Assembly (NCBI RefSeq): GCF_011745145.1
Contig: NZ_CP050191.1
Span: forward strand, 6,154,473-6,218,472
Direction: 5' to 3'
DNA: 64,000 bases
DNA from: Mycobacterium sp. DL440
Lineage (GTDB): Bacteria > Actinomycetota > Actinomycetes > Mycobacteriales > Mycobacteriaceae
The notes under the pieces were generated by a model, which was given only the letters and a program-made list of their open reading frames with translations, was not told the DNA's origin and did no database searches. This document shows positions 43,581-52,658 of this stretch, in pieces (the stretch's first letter is position 1; each line of letters begins with the position of its first letter). Made by a program: the position numbers and the translations under genes.

Positions 43581-44462
43581 TCAGCGCCCCGGCTTCCGCA
43601 GCCCCAGTCGCGCCATGGACCGCCGGTGCGGCTGGGCCCGGCGAATCGCGCGTCGGGTGGCGCGGCGCTGCTGCGGCTTGTCGTCCCAGGATTCGGGGTG
43701 GCTGGCCACCCACTTCTTGGTGCGTATCGCGAACGGGATGTGGATCACGTAGGCCACGATGATCACCATGATCACGATGTAGCCGTAGAACACCGACGCA
43801 GCCACACCGATGGCGACCAGTGCGAGCAAGGGCGCCACCATGTTCGGCGGCACCGCGAAGGTGTGGATCTTGCGCATCGGGATCCGGCTGACCACCAGGA
43901 GCGAGACACCGATGATCCAGATCGACACCGCCCACTCGCTGGTCCACCACCCTTCGCCGAACTGCATCTTGGCGGCCAGCAGACCGATCGCGCCGATGGC
44001 GCCCGCCGGGGCGGGCATGCCGACGAAGTACTCCTTCTCGTACGCGGGCTGATCCACGTCGAGCAGCGCGTTGAACCGCGCCAACCGCAACACGATGCAC
44101 ACCGCGTACAGCAGCACCACGATCCACCCGATGCGCGAATGCGAAAGCATGGTGCCATAGATGATGAGCGCCGGTGCCACACCGAAATTCACCGCATCGG
44201 CGAGCGAATCGATCTCCTCGCCCATCTTGGAGGTGGCGTTGAGCATCCGGGCGACCCGGCCATCCAGTGCATCGAGGATCGCCGCGACCGCCAGAAACGC
44301 CATCGACTCGGTGGGCCGGTTGTCGAGCGCCATCTTGATCGCCGACAGGCCCAGACAGATCGCGGCCACCGTCATCGCGCTCGGCAGCATTCGCACGGAG
44401 AACGGCGGTGGCTTCATGCGGCCCTTGATCAACGACGGGGGCCTCATGCGCGGCTTGATCAT
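43581..44462 (-). CDS. pssA: CDP-diacylglycerol-serine O-phosphatidyltransferase PssA
   Basis: A 293-residue membrane enzyme making phosphatidylserine from CDP-diacylglycerol and serine. The CDP-alcohol phosphotransferase motif is complete: D64-x2-D67-G68-x2-A71-R72-x8-G81-x3-D85-x3-D89. About eight helices; the N- and C-termini are Arg/Lys-rich and cytosolic. ATG 44462 overlaps the psd stop (ATGA). With psd upstream it gives phosphatidylethanolamine, a major inner-membrane lipid. It corresponds to Rv0436c. Confidence 0.94.
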   Translation of the reverse strand: MIKPRMRPPSLIKGRMKPPPFSVRMLPSAMTVAAICLGLSAIKMALDNRPTESMAFLAVAAILDALDGRVARMLNATSKMGEEIDSLADAVNFGVAPALIIYGTMLSHSRIGWIVVLLYAVCIVLRLARFNALLDVDQPAYEKEYFVGMPAPAGAIGAIGLLAAKMQFGEGWWTSEWAVSIWIIGVSLLVVSRIPMRKIHTFAVPPNMVAPLLALVAIGVAASVFYGYIVIMVIIVAYVIHIPFAIRTKKWVASHPESWDDKPQQRRATRRAIRRAQPHRRSMARLGLRKPGR

Positions 44463-45160
44463 GGCAACTCCGCCAGGACGGTTTCTCCGGCCAGCGTCCG
44501 CTGACCCCGAGTGACGAGCAGTTTCGAACCAGCAGGAAGGTAGGTGTCCAGCCGGGAGCCATACCGGATCAGGCCGTACGTCTCACCGATGGCGAGCTTG
44601 TCGCCGACATGGGCGTTGCACACGATGCGCCGGGCGATCAGACCGGCGATCTGCACGGCGATCACCTCGGTGCCCTCGGGGGTGCGGATGACGACGCTGT
44701 TGCGTTCGTTGTGCTCGCTGGCGGCTTCGAGCTCGGCCGAGTGGAAACGCCCGGGGCGGTGCTGGACGGCGACGACGTCACCGCCGATCGGGGCGCGCTG
44801 CACGTGCGCGTCGAGCACCGACAGGAAGATGCTGACCCGGGGCAGCGGGGTGGCGGGCAACCCCAACTCCGCCGGCGGCACCGCCTCTTCGATCAGGCAC
44901 ACCAGCCCGTCTGCGGGGGCGACCACCACGCCGGGGCGGGTGGGCGCCACCCGGGCCGGGTGGCGGAAGAACGCGGCGTTCGCGCCGGCGGCCAGCAGGC
45001 CGGCCCGGCGTACCCAGCGGCGCTTGCGGCCCAAGGCCGCTACGGCGAGGCTGGCGCCGACGAACGGTAATCCCGCCGAATGCATCGGCGGAACACTGGA
45101 TCGCACCAGCGCCACGAGGCGTTCTGGTCCGGACTGCTGGAGGTCGGGGCGTCTGGCCAT
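44459..45160 (-). CDS. psd: Phosphatidylserine decarboxylase Psd
   Basis: A 233-residue pyruvoyl decarboxylase that converts phosphatidylserine to phosphatidylethanolamine. It self-cleaves to make the pyruvoyl group; the site is G201-S202 in I-R-Y-G-S-R-L-D. The F-F-R-H-P-x-R and S-V-L-D-A-H-V-Q-R blocks are family landmarks of the short (archaeal-type) Psd. ATG 45160 sits 7 bases after a TAGAAT box, suggesting a leaderless mRNA. This separates it from moeA 35 bp upstream, although co-transcription is also possible. Confidence 0.94.
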   Translation of the reverse strand: MARRPDLQQSGPERLVALVRSSVPPMHSAGLPFVGASLAVAALGRKRRWVRRAGLLAAGANAAFFRHPARVAPTRPGVVVAPADGLVCLIEEAVPPAELGLPATPLPRVSIFLSVLDAHVQRAPIGGDVVAVQHRPGRFHSAELEAASEHNERNSVVIRTPEGTEVIAVQIAGLIARRIVCNAHVGDKLAIGETYGLIRYGSRLDTYLPAGSKLLVTRGQRTLAGETVLAELP

Positions 45161-45167
45161 CGGGAGG

Positions 45168-45173
45168 ATTCTA
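45168..45173 (-). promoter_or_regulatory. -10 box, leaderless psd-pssA-ATPase mRNA
   Basis: TAGAAT on the minus strand, 7 bases before psd ATG 45160, in the 35-base gap after moeA. It is the best -10 match among the leaderless set in this window. Confidence 0.5.
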
Positions 45174-45195
45174 CGTGCGGGCGGTGTCGGAATTG

Positions 45196-46383
45196 CTAGG
45201 TCAGGTCCCACACGGGAACAGTCGACCCGGCCGAGAGTTCGGCGATGTCCTCGGCGATCTCCAACAGGCAGTTCGCCGAAGCGAGCCAGCGAAGGTGATG
45301 CGAGGCCGGGGGACCGTAGCTGCTGACCGAGTCCCCGGTCAGCACACCCCGCCGGAACTGCCGTTTTCCGCGCGGCGAGGTCAGATCCTCGGTCAGCTGC
45401 GCGGTGCGCCGTGGCCGATCCGGTTCGGTGAGGCCCATCGCGGCACGCAGCGGCGAGCGGACGAACACCTCGAAGGACACCAGCGCGCTGACCGGGTTGC
45501 CGGGCAGCGTGATGATCGGAACACCGTCGACCGTGCCCGCGCCCTGCGGCATGCCGGGCTGCATCGCGACTTTGACGAACTCGACCTGATCCGACAACGA
45601 GTCTTTGACCACCTCGTATGCACCGGCGCTGACCCCACCGGTGGTGATGATCAGATCCGCGTCGGTGCCGTGCTCAGCCAGCGCGGCGCGGAAGGCGTCG
45701 ACGTCGTCGGCGGACATCGGGGCGATGGTCGCCTGCGCGCCGGCATCGCGGACTGCCGCGGCCAGCATCACCGCATTCGACTCATAGATCTGCCCCGGCT
45801 GCAGTTCGGTGCCCGGGGCCACCAGTTCGGTGCCGGTGGACATCACCATGACGCGCTGCGGCGGCACCACGGGCAGGGTGGCCAGTCCGAGTGCCGCGGC
45901 CAGCCCGAGCGCGGCCGGGGTGATCACCTGACCGGCACGCAGCACGGCGGTGCCCGCGGTGACGTCCTCGCCGGCGCGGCGGATGTGCTGACCCTCCCGG
46001 GACGCCGCACGGATCGTCACGGTGTCCGTCGCGCCGTCGGTGGCCTCGACCGGAACCACCGCGGTGGCACCCGACGGCAGCGGCGCCCCGGTCATGATGC
46101 GATGTGCGGTCCCGGGCTGCAGCGTCAGCAGGTCGGTGCGGCCGGCCGGGATGTCCTCGGCGACCGGCAGAAGCACTGGCCTGTCCTCGGTGGCGGCGGC
46201 GACATCGTCGGCGACAACCGCGTAGCCGTCCATCGCGGAGTTGTCGAAGCCGGGCAGCGACAGCGGGGCGACGACATCGGCGGCCAACGTCAGTCCGAGT
46301 GTGTCGTTCAGCGGAAGATCTTGTGGGGCGCGGGCTTTGATCAGTCCGGCCACGACCTTCTGGTGTTCTTCGACGGTCCGCAT
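45196..46383 (-). CDS. moeA: Molybdopterin molybdotransferase MoeA
   Basis: A 395-residue MoeA that inserts molybdate into adenylated molybdopterin. Signatures are [11 protein letters not shown] (42-52), [12 protein letters not shown] (about 95-106), S-T-G-T-E-L (about 178), [10 protein letters not shown], and [14 protein letters not shown] 46383 matches moeA2 of M. tuberculosis. A GTG at 46389 that overlaps the SDR stop (GTGA) is the alternative start, with 2 extra residues. It is the second gene of an SDR-moeA-psd-pssA-ATPase run. Confidence 0.93.
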   Translation of the reverse strand: MRTVEEHQKVVAGLIKARAPQDLPLNDTLGLTLAADVVAPLSLPGFDNSAMDGYAVVADDVAAATEDRPVLLPVAEDIPAGRTDLLTLQPGTAHRIMTGAPLPSGATAVVPVEATDGATDTVTIRAASREGQHIRRAGEDVTAGTAVLRAGQVITPAALGLAAALGLATLPVVPPQRVMVMSTGTELVAPGTELQPGQIYESNAVMLAAAVRDAGAQATIAPMSADDVDAFRAALAEHGTDADLIITTGGVSAGAYEVVKDSLSDQVEFVKVAMQPGMPQGAGTVDGVPIITLPGNPVSALVSFEVFVRSPLRAAMGLTEPDRPRRTAQLTEDLTSPRGKRQFRRGVLTGDSVSSYGPPASHHLRWLASANCLLEIAEDIAELSAGSTVPVWDLT

Positions 46384-46385
46384 GA

Positions 46386-47309
46386 TCACACCGGGAAGCT
46401 GACGCCGGTGAGCTCTTCGGACACGGTCCAGAGCCGGCGCTGCAGGTCCTCGTCGTGGGACTGCTTGCTGGAGGTCACGAGCTTCGGATTGCCGACCATC
46501 TCGCGGAAACCGGATGGGCCGTAGTACTGGCCGCCACGAACATCGGGAGCGGTGGCGGCCCGCAACGTGGCCAGCGCCCCCTTGGCGGGGCTGTTGGTGA
46601 ACAGGCCCGCGAGCTGGTTGTAACCGGGCAGGCCGGTTCCCGGGATGTGGCGCATGAGTTCGGTGTTGGACAGGCCGGGGTGGGCGGCCACCGCGATGGT
46701 CGGCTCGTTCTTGGCGGCCAGACGCCGCTGAAGCTCGTAGGTGAACAGCAGGTTCGACAGCTTGGATTGTCCGTAGGCGGCGACGCGGTTGTAGCTGCGC
46801 TCCCACTGCAGGTCGTCGAAGTGGATGGCCGCCTGGATGCGGTGTGCGACGCTGGCGACCGCGACGACGCGTGACCCGTCGACCGGCAGCAGGTGATCCA
46901 GCAGCAGGCCCGTCAGCGCGAACGCGCCGAGATGGTTGGTGCCGAACTGCAATTCGAAGCCGTCGACGGTGGTCTGTTTGGGCGGGTACATCACCCCGGC
47001 GTTGTTGATCAGCAGGTCGATGCGCGGGTAGGCGGTCCTGAGTTCATCAGCAGCGGTACGGACCGACTCCAGCGAACCCACATCCAGCTGCTGCACCCTG
47101 AGATCCGCCGTCGGCACGGCGGCGGTGATCCGGTCGACGGCCTCGCGGCCCTTGTCCAGGTTGCGTACCGCGACAACGACGTGCGCGCCCCGGGCGGCGA
47201 GCACACGGGCGGTCTCATAGCCCAGCCCGGTGTTGGAGCCGGTGACGATCGCGATCCGGCCGGACTGATCGGGGACGTCGGCCTCGGTCCACTTGGAATT
47301 GGCGCTCAT
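46386..47309 (-). CDS. Short-chain dehydrogenase/reductase, paralogue 1 (Rv0439c-like)
   Basis: 307 residues. T-G-S-N-T-G-L-G (NAD(P) loop) near 23-30, [18 protein letters not shown] near 98-108, and Y-G-Q-S-K-L-S-N near 176-183 (catalytic Tyr-Lys) mark a retinol-dehydrogenase-like SDR. The C-terminus G-G-Q-Y-Y-G-P-S-G and [10 protein letters not shown] is shared with the second paralogue at 55059-55982, which has the same length. ATG 47309 removes 76 codons of unlikely upstream frame. Its stop overlaps a possible moeA GTG. Confidence 0.88.
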   Translation of the reverse strand: MSANSKWTEADVPDQSGRIAIVTGSNTGLGYETARVLAARGAHVVVAVRNLDKGREAVDRITAAVPTADLRVQQLDVGSLESVRTAADELRTAYPRIDLLINNAGVMYPPKQTTVDGFELQFGTNHLGAFALTGLLLDHLLPVDGSRVVAVASVAHRIQAAIHFDDLQWERSYNRVAAYGQSKLSNLLFTYELQRRLAAKNEPTIAVAAHPGLSNTELMRHIPGTGLPGYNQLAGLFTNSPAKGALATLRAATAPDVRGGQYYGPSGFREMVGNPKLVTSSKQSHDEDLQRRLWTVSEELTGVSFPV

Positions 47310-47370
47310 GGGTTGAACATACGGAACGCGGGTGCTGGACGGCACCCCGGCGCCATAGCAGTCTGGGAAC

Positions 47371-47871
47371 ATGCGCACTCTGCTGGTCGATCCCGCGAAT
47401 CCACCCAGCCGTAAGGCTCCGCTGGTGTGGGCCTTGAGCGCGGCCATTCCATGGGCGGTTCTGATCCTGGCACAGGTGATCTGGTTCGCGATCGACCAGC
47501 GGATGCTGTGGGTGCACGTTGCGGTCGCGGCTGTCACGGTGCTGGGCGCGGCGCTGTTTGTCGTCGTTGTCCCGATGTGGCGCTACCGGGTCCACCGGTG
47601 GGACATCAACATCGGCTCCGGGACGCCCGCGGTGTACACCCGCACGGGGTGGCTGGTGCAGGAACGGCGGATCGCACCGATCTCGCGCGTGCAGACCGTG
47701 GACACCTACCGGGGCCCGCTGGATCGGCTGTTCGGGCTGGCCAACGTGACGGTGACGACGGCGTCCTCGGCCGGGGCCGTGCGGATCGTGGCACTCGATG
47801 ACGACGTGGCCGAGCGCGTGGTGGCGCAGTTGACCGACATCGCGGCGATCGGCGAACAGGACGCCACGTGA
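47371..47871 (+). CDS. Membrane protein with bacterial PH domain (YdbS-like)
   Basis: 166 residues: two N-terminal helices (about 22-42 and 48-68), then a bPH2 domain (about 70-160) with Y-T-R-T-G-W-L-V-Q-E-R-R-I-A-P-I-S-R-V-Q-T-V. The stop overlaps the GTG of the YdbT-like gene (GTGA), making the usual two-gene YdbS/YdbT pair. Such pairs are linked to membrane stress or bacteriocin resistance in other bacteria, which should not be assumed here. Confidence 0.85.
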   Translation: MRTLLVDPANPPSRKAPLVWALSAAIPWAVLILAQVIWFAIDQRMLWVHVAVAAVTVLGAALFVVVVPMWRYRVHRWDINIGSGTPAVYTRTGWLVQERRIAPISRVQTVDTYRGPLDRLFGLANVTVTTASSAGAVRIVALDDDVAERVVAQLTDIAAIGEQDAT

Positions 47872-49382
47872 CGCCGCCGGCTGAGCCGGCCATCGGGCCG
47901 CCGCCGGCCGAGCCGGCCATCCAGCGGCAGTGGCAGCGGCTGAGCCCGCGGATGCTGGTGGTCCACCCGGTACATGAAGTGCTGCAACAGATTCCGCTGC
48001 TGATCGGCGCGGTGGTGCTGGGCTCGGCGACCGGGAACCAGGGTTGGACGATCGCGGCGATCGTGCTCACCATCGCCGTCGGTCTGGCACGGTGGTTCAC
48101 CACCAGCTACCGCATCGAGCTGGACGAGGTGCAACTGCGCACCGGGCTGCTGCAACGCAAAACGTTGTCGGTGCCGCGCAACCGGATTCGATCCGTATCG
48201 ACCGATGCCCGGCTGTTGCACCGGTTGCTCGGACTGACCGTCCTGCGGATCAGCACCGGTCAGGAAGCCAAGGGCGACACCGAATTCGCCTTGGACGCGG
48301 TGGAGGCGCAGCAGGTGCCCCGGCTGCGGGCGATCCTGCTTGCCGATGCCGTACCCGTCGCCGAGGCACCGGCAGGACGCGAGCTGGCCCGCTGGCAGCC
48401 GTCTTGGCTGCGCTACAGCCCCCTGAGTTTCACCGGTCTGGCCATGATCGCGGCCGCGGCCGGAGTGATCTACCAAGCCAGTGCCGGTGCCGCGCTGCGG
48501 AACTCAGAGCTTGCGCAGTCCGGGATCGCGGTGGCCGAACACTTCGGAATCCTGGTCAGCGTGGTGGTCGGCGTCGTGATGGTGGTGCTGGCCTCGGTGG
48601 TGTTGTCGGTGCTGAGGTCGTTGCTCACGTACGGGAACCTGGTGCTGACCCGCAGGGACATTCCTGGACGGGGAGGAGCGCTGCACCTGCAACACGGTCT
48701 GCTGCGACTGCGCGAGCACACCTACGACATGCGGCGGCTCCGCGGCGGAACACTGCGTGAGCCGCTGCTGGTACGGGCCTTCGGTGGCGCCCGCCTGGAT
48801 GCGGTGATGACCGGCGTCGGCGGCGAAGGGGAGGCCTCACTGTTGCTGCCACCGTGTCCCGCCGGCACCGCCAGGGGAGTGCTGACAGAGTTGATCGCGA
48901 GTCCTGGTGCCGTCGACGCACCGCTGGTCGCCCACGGTCCGGCGGCCGTGCGGCGACGCTGGACCCGTGCAATGACGCTGCCCGTGCTGGCGGCCGCGGT
49001 GTTGCTGGTGCTCGGGGTGCCGGTGTGGACGTGGGTGCTGTGGATGTTGTTGGTCGGGTGCGCCGGTCTCCTCGCCATGGACCGGGCCCGGTCCCTCGGA
49101 CATCTGGTGCGCGACGGCTGGCTGGTCGCCCGCTCCGGCAGCCTGGAGCGGCGCCGCGATCACCTGGATGCTGCCGGGATCATCGGATGGACGGTGCGGC
49201 AGACGTTCTTTCAGCGCCGCGCCGGCGTGGCCACCCTGATCGCAGCGACCGCTGCGGGGGAGAAGCGCTATGCCGTGCTCGACATCCCGGCGACACGAGC
49301 GTGGTCCGTGGCGGCGGCCGCCTCGCCATGGGTGGCCGACAACGGGTGGGCAGTCGGTCCGGCAGGCCCCGAGTTGCGCTGA
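47868..49382 (+). CDS. Membrane protein with three PH domains (YdbT-like)
   Basis: 504 residues with about six helices and repeated bPH2 blocks: one near 85-150 (E-V-Q-L-R-T-G-L-L-Q-R-K-T-L-S-V-P-R-N-R), one near 255-310 (G-A-L-H-L-Q-H-G-L-L-R-L-R-E-H-T-Y) and one near 425-490 (V-A-R-S-G-S-L-E-R-R). GTG 47868 overlaps the YdbS-like stop. The N-terminus carries a short Pro/Ala repeat. It is a membrane scaffold-type protein, function unproven. Confidence 0.85.
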   Translation: MTPPAEPAIGPPPAEPAIQRQWQRLSPRMLVVHPVHEVLQQIPLLIGAVVLGSATGNQGWTIAAIVLTIAVGLARWFTTSYRIELDEVQLRTGLLQRKTLSVPRNRIRSVSTDARLLHRLLGLTVLRISTGQEAKGDTEFALDAVEAQQVPRLRAILLADAVPVAEAPAGRELARWQPSWLRYSPLSFTGLAMIAAAAGVIYQASAGAALRNSELAQSGIAVAEHFGILVSVVVGVVMVVLASVVLSVLRSLLTYGNLVLTRRDIPGRGGALHLQHGLLRLREHTYDMRRLRGGTLREPLLVRAFGGARLDAVMTGVGGEGEASLLLPPCPAGTARGVLTELIASPGAVDAPLVAHGPAAVRRRWTRAMTLPVLAAAVLLVLGVPVWTWVLWMLLVGCAGLLAMDRARSLGHLVRDGWLVARSGSLERRRDHLDAAGIIGWTVRQTFFQRRAGVATLIAATAAGEKRYAVLDIPATRAWSVAAAASPWVADNGWAVGPAGPELR

Positions 49383-49395
49383 ATTCGCGGACGTT

Positions 49396-49401
49396 TACTG
49401 T
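49396..49401 (+). promoter_or_regulatory. -10 box, leaderless HAD-gene mRNA
   Basis: TACTGT, 6 bases before ATG 49408 in the 25-base gap after the PH-domain gene. Confidence 0.45.
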
Positions 49402-49407
49402 CGCTGC

Positions 49408-50223
49408 ATGGCTATCGGTGGAGTGCTGTTCGACATCGATGGTGTGCTGGTGACCTCCTGGCAGCCCATTGACGGTGCGGCGCAGACGCTGCGGATATTG
49501 GCCGAGCAGCAGATCGCCCGGTCCTATCTGACGAACACCACCACCCGTACCCGCGCGCAGATCGCCGACCTGCTGACCGCCGCCGGTATGGACGTGGCGG
49601 CTGACGAGGTGATCACCGCGGCGGCCCTGACCGCCGAGTACGTGCGGGACCGGTATCCGGGCGCCCGATGTTTTCTGGTCAACAGCGGGCAGATCGGTGA
49701 GGACATGCCCGGCGTCGACGTGGTGTATTCGAGTGAATTCACCGGGCCTGCCGCACCCGAAACCCCTGACGTGGTGCTGCTCGGCGGGGCCGGGCCGGAG
49801 TACAACCACCTCACGCTCAGCTGGGTGTACGACTGGATGGCCCAGGGTGTGCCGGTCGTGGCGATGCACCGCAGCACCGCCTGGAACACCACCGACGGAC
49901 TGCGGGTCGACACCGGCATGTATCTGGCCGGCATGGAGGAGACCTCGGGCCGCAAGGCCACGGCCGTCGGCAAGCCTGCTCCGGAAGGGTTTTTGGCCGC
50001 AGCCAACCGCCTCGGCGTCGACCCCGAGGAGATGTACATGATCGGCGACGACCTCAACAACGACGTGCTGGCCGCCCAGGTGGTGGGGATGGCCGGGGTG
50101 CTGGTGCGCACCGGAAAGTTCCGCCAGGCCACGTTGGAACGTTGGGCCGCAGACGAATTCACGATGCAACCCAACCATGTCATCGACTCGGTGGCGGATC
50201 TGCCCGAGTTGTTGGGCCTGTAG
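49408..50223 (+). CDS. HAD-superfamily hydrolase
   Basis: 271 residues. Motif I is F-D9-I-D11-G-V-L near the N-terminus, motif II T-N-T-T-T-R near 46-51, the conserved Lys is in G-K-P-A-P-E-G-F near 191-198, and motif IV is M-I-G-D-D-L-N-N-D-V near 212-221. The large C2 cap fits the NagD/sugar-phosphatase group (Hydrolase_6 + Hydrolase_like). The substrate is unknown. ATG 49408 is chosen because of the leaderless -10 box. Confidence 0.88.
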   Translation: MAIGGVLFDIDGVLVTSWQPIDGAAQTLRILAEQQIARSYLTNTTTRTRAQIADLLTAAGMDVAADEVITAAALTAEYVRDRYPGARCFLVNSGQIGEDMPGVDVVYSSEFTGPAAPETPDVVLLGGAGPEYNHLTLSWVYDWMAQGVPVVAMHRSTAWNTTDGLRVDTGMYLAGMEETSGRKATAVGKPAPEGFLAAANRLGVDPEEMYMIGDDLNNDVLAAQVVGMAGVLVRTGKFRQATLERWAADEFTMQPNHVIDSVADLPELLGL

Positions 50224-50259
50224 GCATCTGGGGCCCGGCCCGCCGCACCGTTTTCGACA

Positions 50260-50293
50260 CTGGGTCGTGGTTTTTCGACGGGCACGACCCCCA
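50260..50293. terminator. Candidate bidirectional terminator hairpin
   Basis: GGGTCGTG (50262-50269) pairs exactly with CACGACCC (50283-50290), with a 13-base loop and partly paired flanks, between the convergent HAD and DUF1214 genes. There is no U-tract. Confidence 0.45.
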
Positions 50294-50333
50294 GGTAGAA
50301 ATCGGCGCGCAGGCGTCCGACTGAAACGCGCTC

Positions 50334-52541
50334 CTACACCGTGTAGCGGCGGTCGTACCCGGCCTGGCGGTCGGCGATCTGCTGCGCGCGGTCGTAGTCG
50401 AGCTGCTCGGGGTTGTAGTTGGGATCACTCGGGTCGTTGACGATGCCCGCGACCTCCGACGCCTTCACTACTCGCGTCGTCACCGTCGGCATGTTCGTGG
50501 CATCCGGGTCCACGCCCTGGAAACGCATGGAGATGGTGCCCTGATTCAGGCCGCCGGTGGACACCCAATTCGCCACGCCGGGGTCGCTTTTGGACACCAC
50601 GATGGTGTACGTGCCGTCCGCGTTCTTGATGGCCTGGCTGTTGTTCAGGCTGGTCTGCTGATTGCGGGTGTCGCCGGTGATGGTCCAGTCGTTGGTCACC
50701 GGCACCACGAAGTACTCCGCATCACCGGGATCGACGGTGATGACCATCGCCTCGTCGTCCTTGAGCTGGAAGTAGCCGGCGCTCTGCAACTGGGTGGAGA
50801 GGAACTGCGCGTTGTGCTGTGGCTGGGACAGCACGTTGGGCTGGCCGGTGGCGGTTGCCACGGACATGTAGGTGTTCTCGCCGTTGATTCCGGTGACCAG
50901 CATCAGGATGGCCGTCTCGGCGGACGACAACAGCAGCGGTGCCTTGTCGAATGCCGGGACGATCGACACCAGGCTCATCAGTAGCGGGTTCTTCACCACC
51001 GTTTCGCCGATGACCGGGATGGCGAACCCGCCGATCTGGCTGAACAAACTGCTGGGCGGCCCGGCGGTCTTCTCGATGGTCAGCGTCATGGGAGTCTCGG
51101 TGTTCCAGTCCCCCAGGGTGTTTCGGGTGGCGAGGATGGTCGAGTTGGCCGGGGCCTGAATGTAGTTCATGCCCTTCTCGGCATTGGCCGGCGCCCCGTC
51201 GGGACTCACCACGATGGTGAAGGTCCCGTCGTCCCTGATGCTGAGGTCCTCGCCGTTGAGGTTGGCGGCGGTGACCCCGTTGATTCCGGTGAGCACACTG
51301 AAATTGGTGTTGGCAGAAGTGGGGTGGGTGCTCGGGTCGGCCGGGTCATACCCCGCGACCTTGCCCTCGATGTGGTAGGTCGAGGCGCCGTTGATGCCGG
51401 TGAAGCGGTAGACGGTGTCGGGGTTGTCGTACCAGATCCGGGTGCCGCCGGCGTCCTGCCCGTTCCAACTGTGTGGCGGGTTGACCTGCAGCAGCAGCTT
51501 GGGATCGTTCGAATTCAGTAGCAGGAACTCGGTTGCCGATTGGTTGGCGAACTCGGTCGCGGCCTGGTTGAGCTGCGAGAGGTTCGTGAAGTCGGGGCCA
51601 CCGACCGTGGCGAAGTTCTTGGCCGCCTCGACGTACCAGGCCGCCATCAGGACCACCTTGGCCAACTGGACGAACGGTGTGTTGACGATCTGGCCGACCT
51701 GTTGTTCGGCCGCAAGCTGGTCCTCGGTGGCCAGCGTGCTCGTTGCCTCCGTGGTCGCTTCGGAGGTCACCTGCGACGTCGCTTCCGGTGTGGTGACGCG
51801 TCCGATGGGGACGAGCCCCTGCCGGCCATCACGGCGTGACCAGCCCAGCATCGCGGCCAGGCCGAGGTCCTGGATCGGGCTTACCGGCGATTCCGGGAGA
51901 CGTGGCTTGAGCCGTTGCGTCACCGCCGCCACCATCTCCGGAATGGCCTGTGGCGTCGGAGCCTGGGTGCGGGGTGTCGACTCCGGAATGAGGTGATCCA
52001 CAACGTCTTTCGCCACCCTCTTGGTGACGACTGTGAGCGTTTCCAGGGGAGCGGCGGTATCAGCCTCGGCGGCCGGTGGGCGGCTGTCCAGCGTGGCCCG
52101 CCGATTGCGGGGTGCGTCAGTTGTTTTGGTGATTGCCCGCGACACCGACTGCCGCGCGTTGTCGACTGCGGTTTCGACGGCTGCCTTGCCGTCCTTGTTG
52201 TCAGATTTCCGGTCGGGCGATGCGGCCGGCGATCGGCGTTCGCCGGCCTTGGAGCTACCGAGCGCGGACTCCACTTTGGCGGTCACGTCGCTGACTCGTT
52301 TGGACAGCTTCTGCGGGCCTGCCAAGGACGGCTTCCGGGGACCCTTCTTCGGGGTCGAGCTATTGGTCTTCGGGCCGTCCGCTGTTTTTGAATGCGTCCC
52401 CGACGAGTCCGAACCACCGGTCTCCGCGGATGCGATCGCGGTGCCGTTGACCGCCGCCACCCCGATGCCCAGGGCAACGGCGAGCGCGCCCACCCGCCCG
52501 ATGAATCGTGCGCCTCCAGCGGTATCGGACGTCGTCGGCAT
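50334..52541 (-). CDS. Large exported protein with Lys/Ser-rich linker and DUF1214-like C-terminus
   Basis: 735 residues. The N-terminus is a signal peptide (core G-A-L-A-V-A-L-G-I-G-V-A-A-V, A-S-A type site near 39). Then comes a low-complexity, Lys/Ser/Pro/Thr-rich region to about 190 with no clear fold, next a helical region (about 210-320), then two beta-rich DUF1214-type blocks: Y-R-F-T-G-I-N-G-A-S-T-Y near 380-395 and, at the end, Y-F-V-V-P...D-G-T-Y-T-I-V-V-S-K-S-D-P-G-V-A-N-W near 620-670. A GGGAGAGG ribosome site precedes ATG 52541; an upstream in-frame start is less likely. It is probably a cell-surface protein. Function is unknown. Confidence 0.7.
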   Translation of the reverse strand: MPTTSDTAGGARFIGRVGALAVALGIGVAAVNGTAIASAETGGSDSSGTHSKTADGPKTNSSTPKKGPRKPSLAGPQKLSKRVSDVTAKVESALGSSKAGERRSPAASPDRKSDNKDGKAAVETAVDNARQSVSRAITKTTDAPRNRRATLDSRPPAAEADTAAPLETLTVVTKRVAKDVVDHLIPESTPRTQAPTPQAIPEMVAAVTQRLKPRLPESPVSPIQDLGLAAMLGWSRRDGRQGLVPIGRVTTPEATSQVTSEATTEATSTLATEDQLAAEQQVGQIVNTPFVQLAKVVLMAAWYVEAAKNFATVGGPDFTNLSQLNQAATEFANQSATEFLLLNSNDPKLLLQVNPPHSWNGQDAGGTRIWYDNPDTVYRFTGINGASTYHIEGKVAGYDPADPSTHPTSANTNFSVLTGINGVTAANLNGEDLSIRDDGTFTIVVSPDGAPANAEKGMNYIQAPANSTILATRNTLGDWNTETPMTLTIEKTAGPPSSLFSQIGGFAIPVIGETVVKNPLLMSLVSIVPAFDKAPLLLSSAETAILMLVTGINGENTYMSVATATGQPNVLSQPQHNAQFLSTQLQSAGYFQLKDDEAMVITVDPGDAEYFVVPVTNDWTITGDTRNQQTSLNNSQAIKNADGTYTIVVSKSDPGVANWVSTGGLNQGTISMRFQGVDPDATNMPTVTTRVVKASEVAGIVNDPSDPNYNPEQLDYDRAQQIADRQAGYDRRYTV

Positions 52542-52658
52542 AGCCTCTCCCCCAACTGTTCTGGCTGCAACAGAACGCAATTGGCCGACTGTAACAAGTT
52601 CCAGTTGAATCTCGGGGGAGTTTGGGGGACTCTGATTTTTTGTTGTGCGGGGCGGCCG

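Noticed and set aside
44544..45326. Plus-strand frame opposite psd
   Set aside because: Antisense shadow with Arg/Ser/Pro composition; psd is clear on the other strand.
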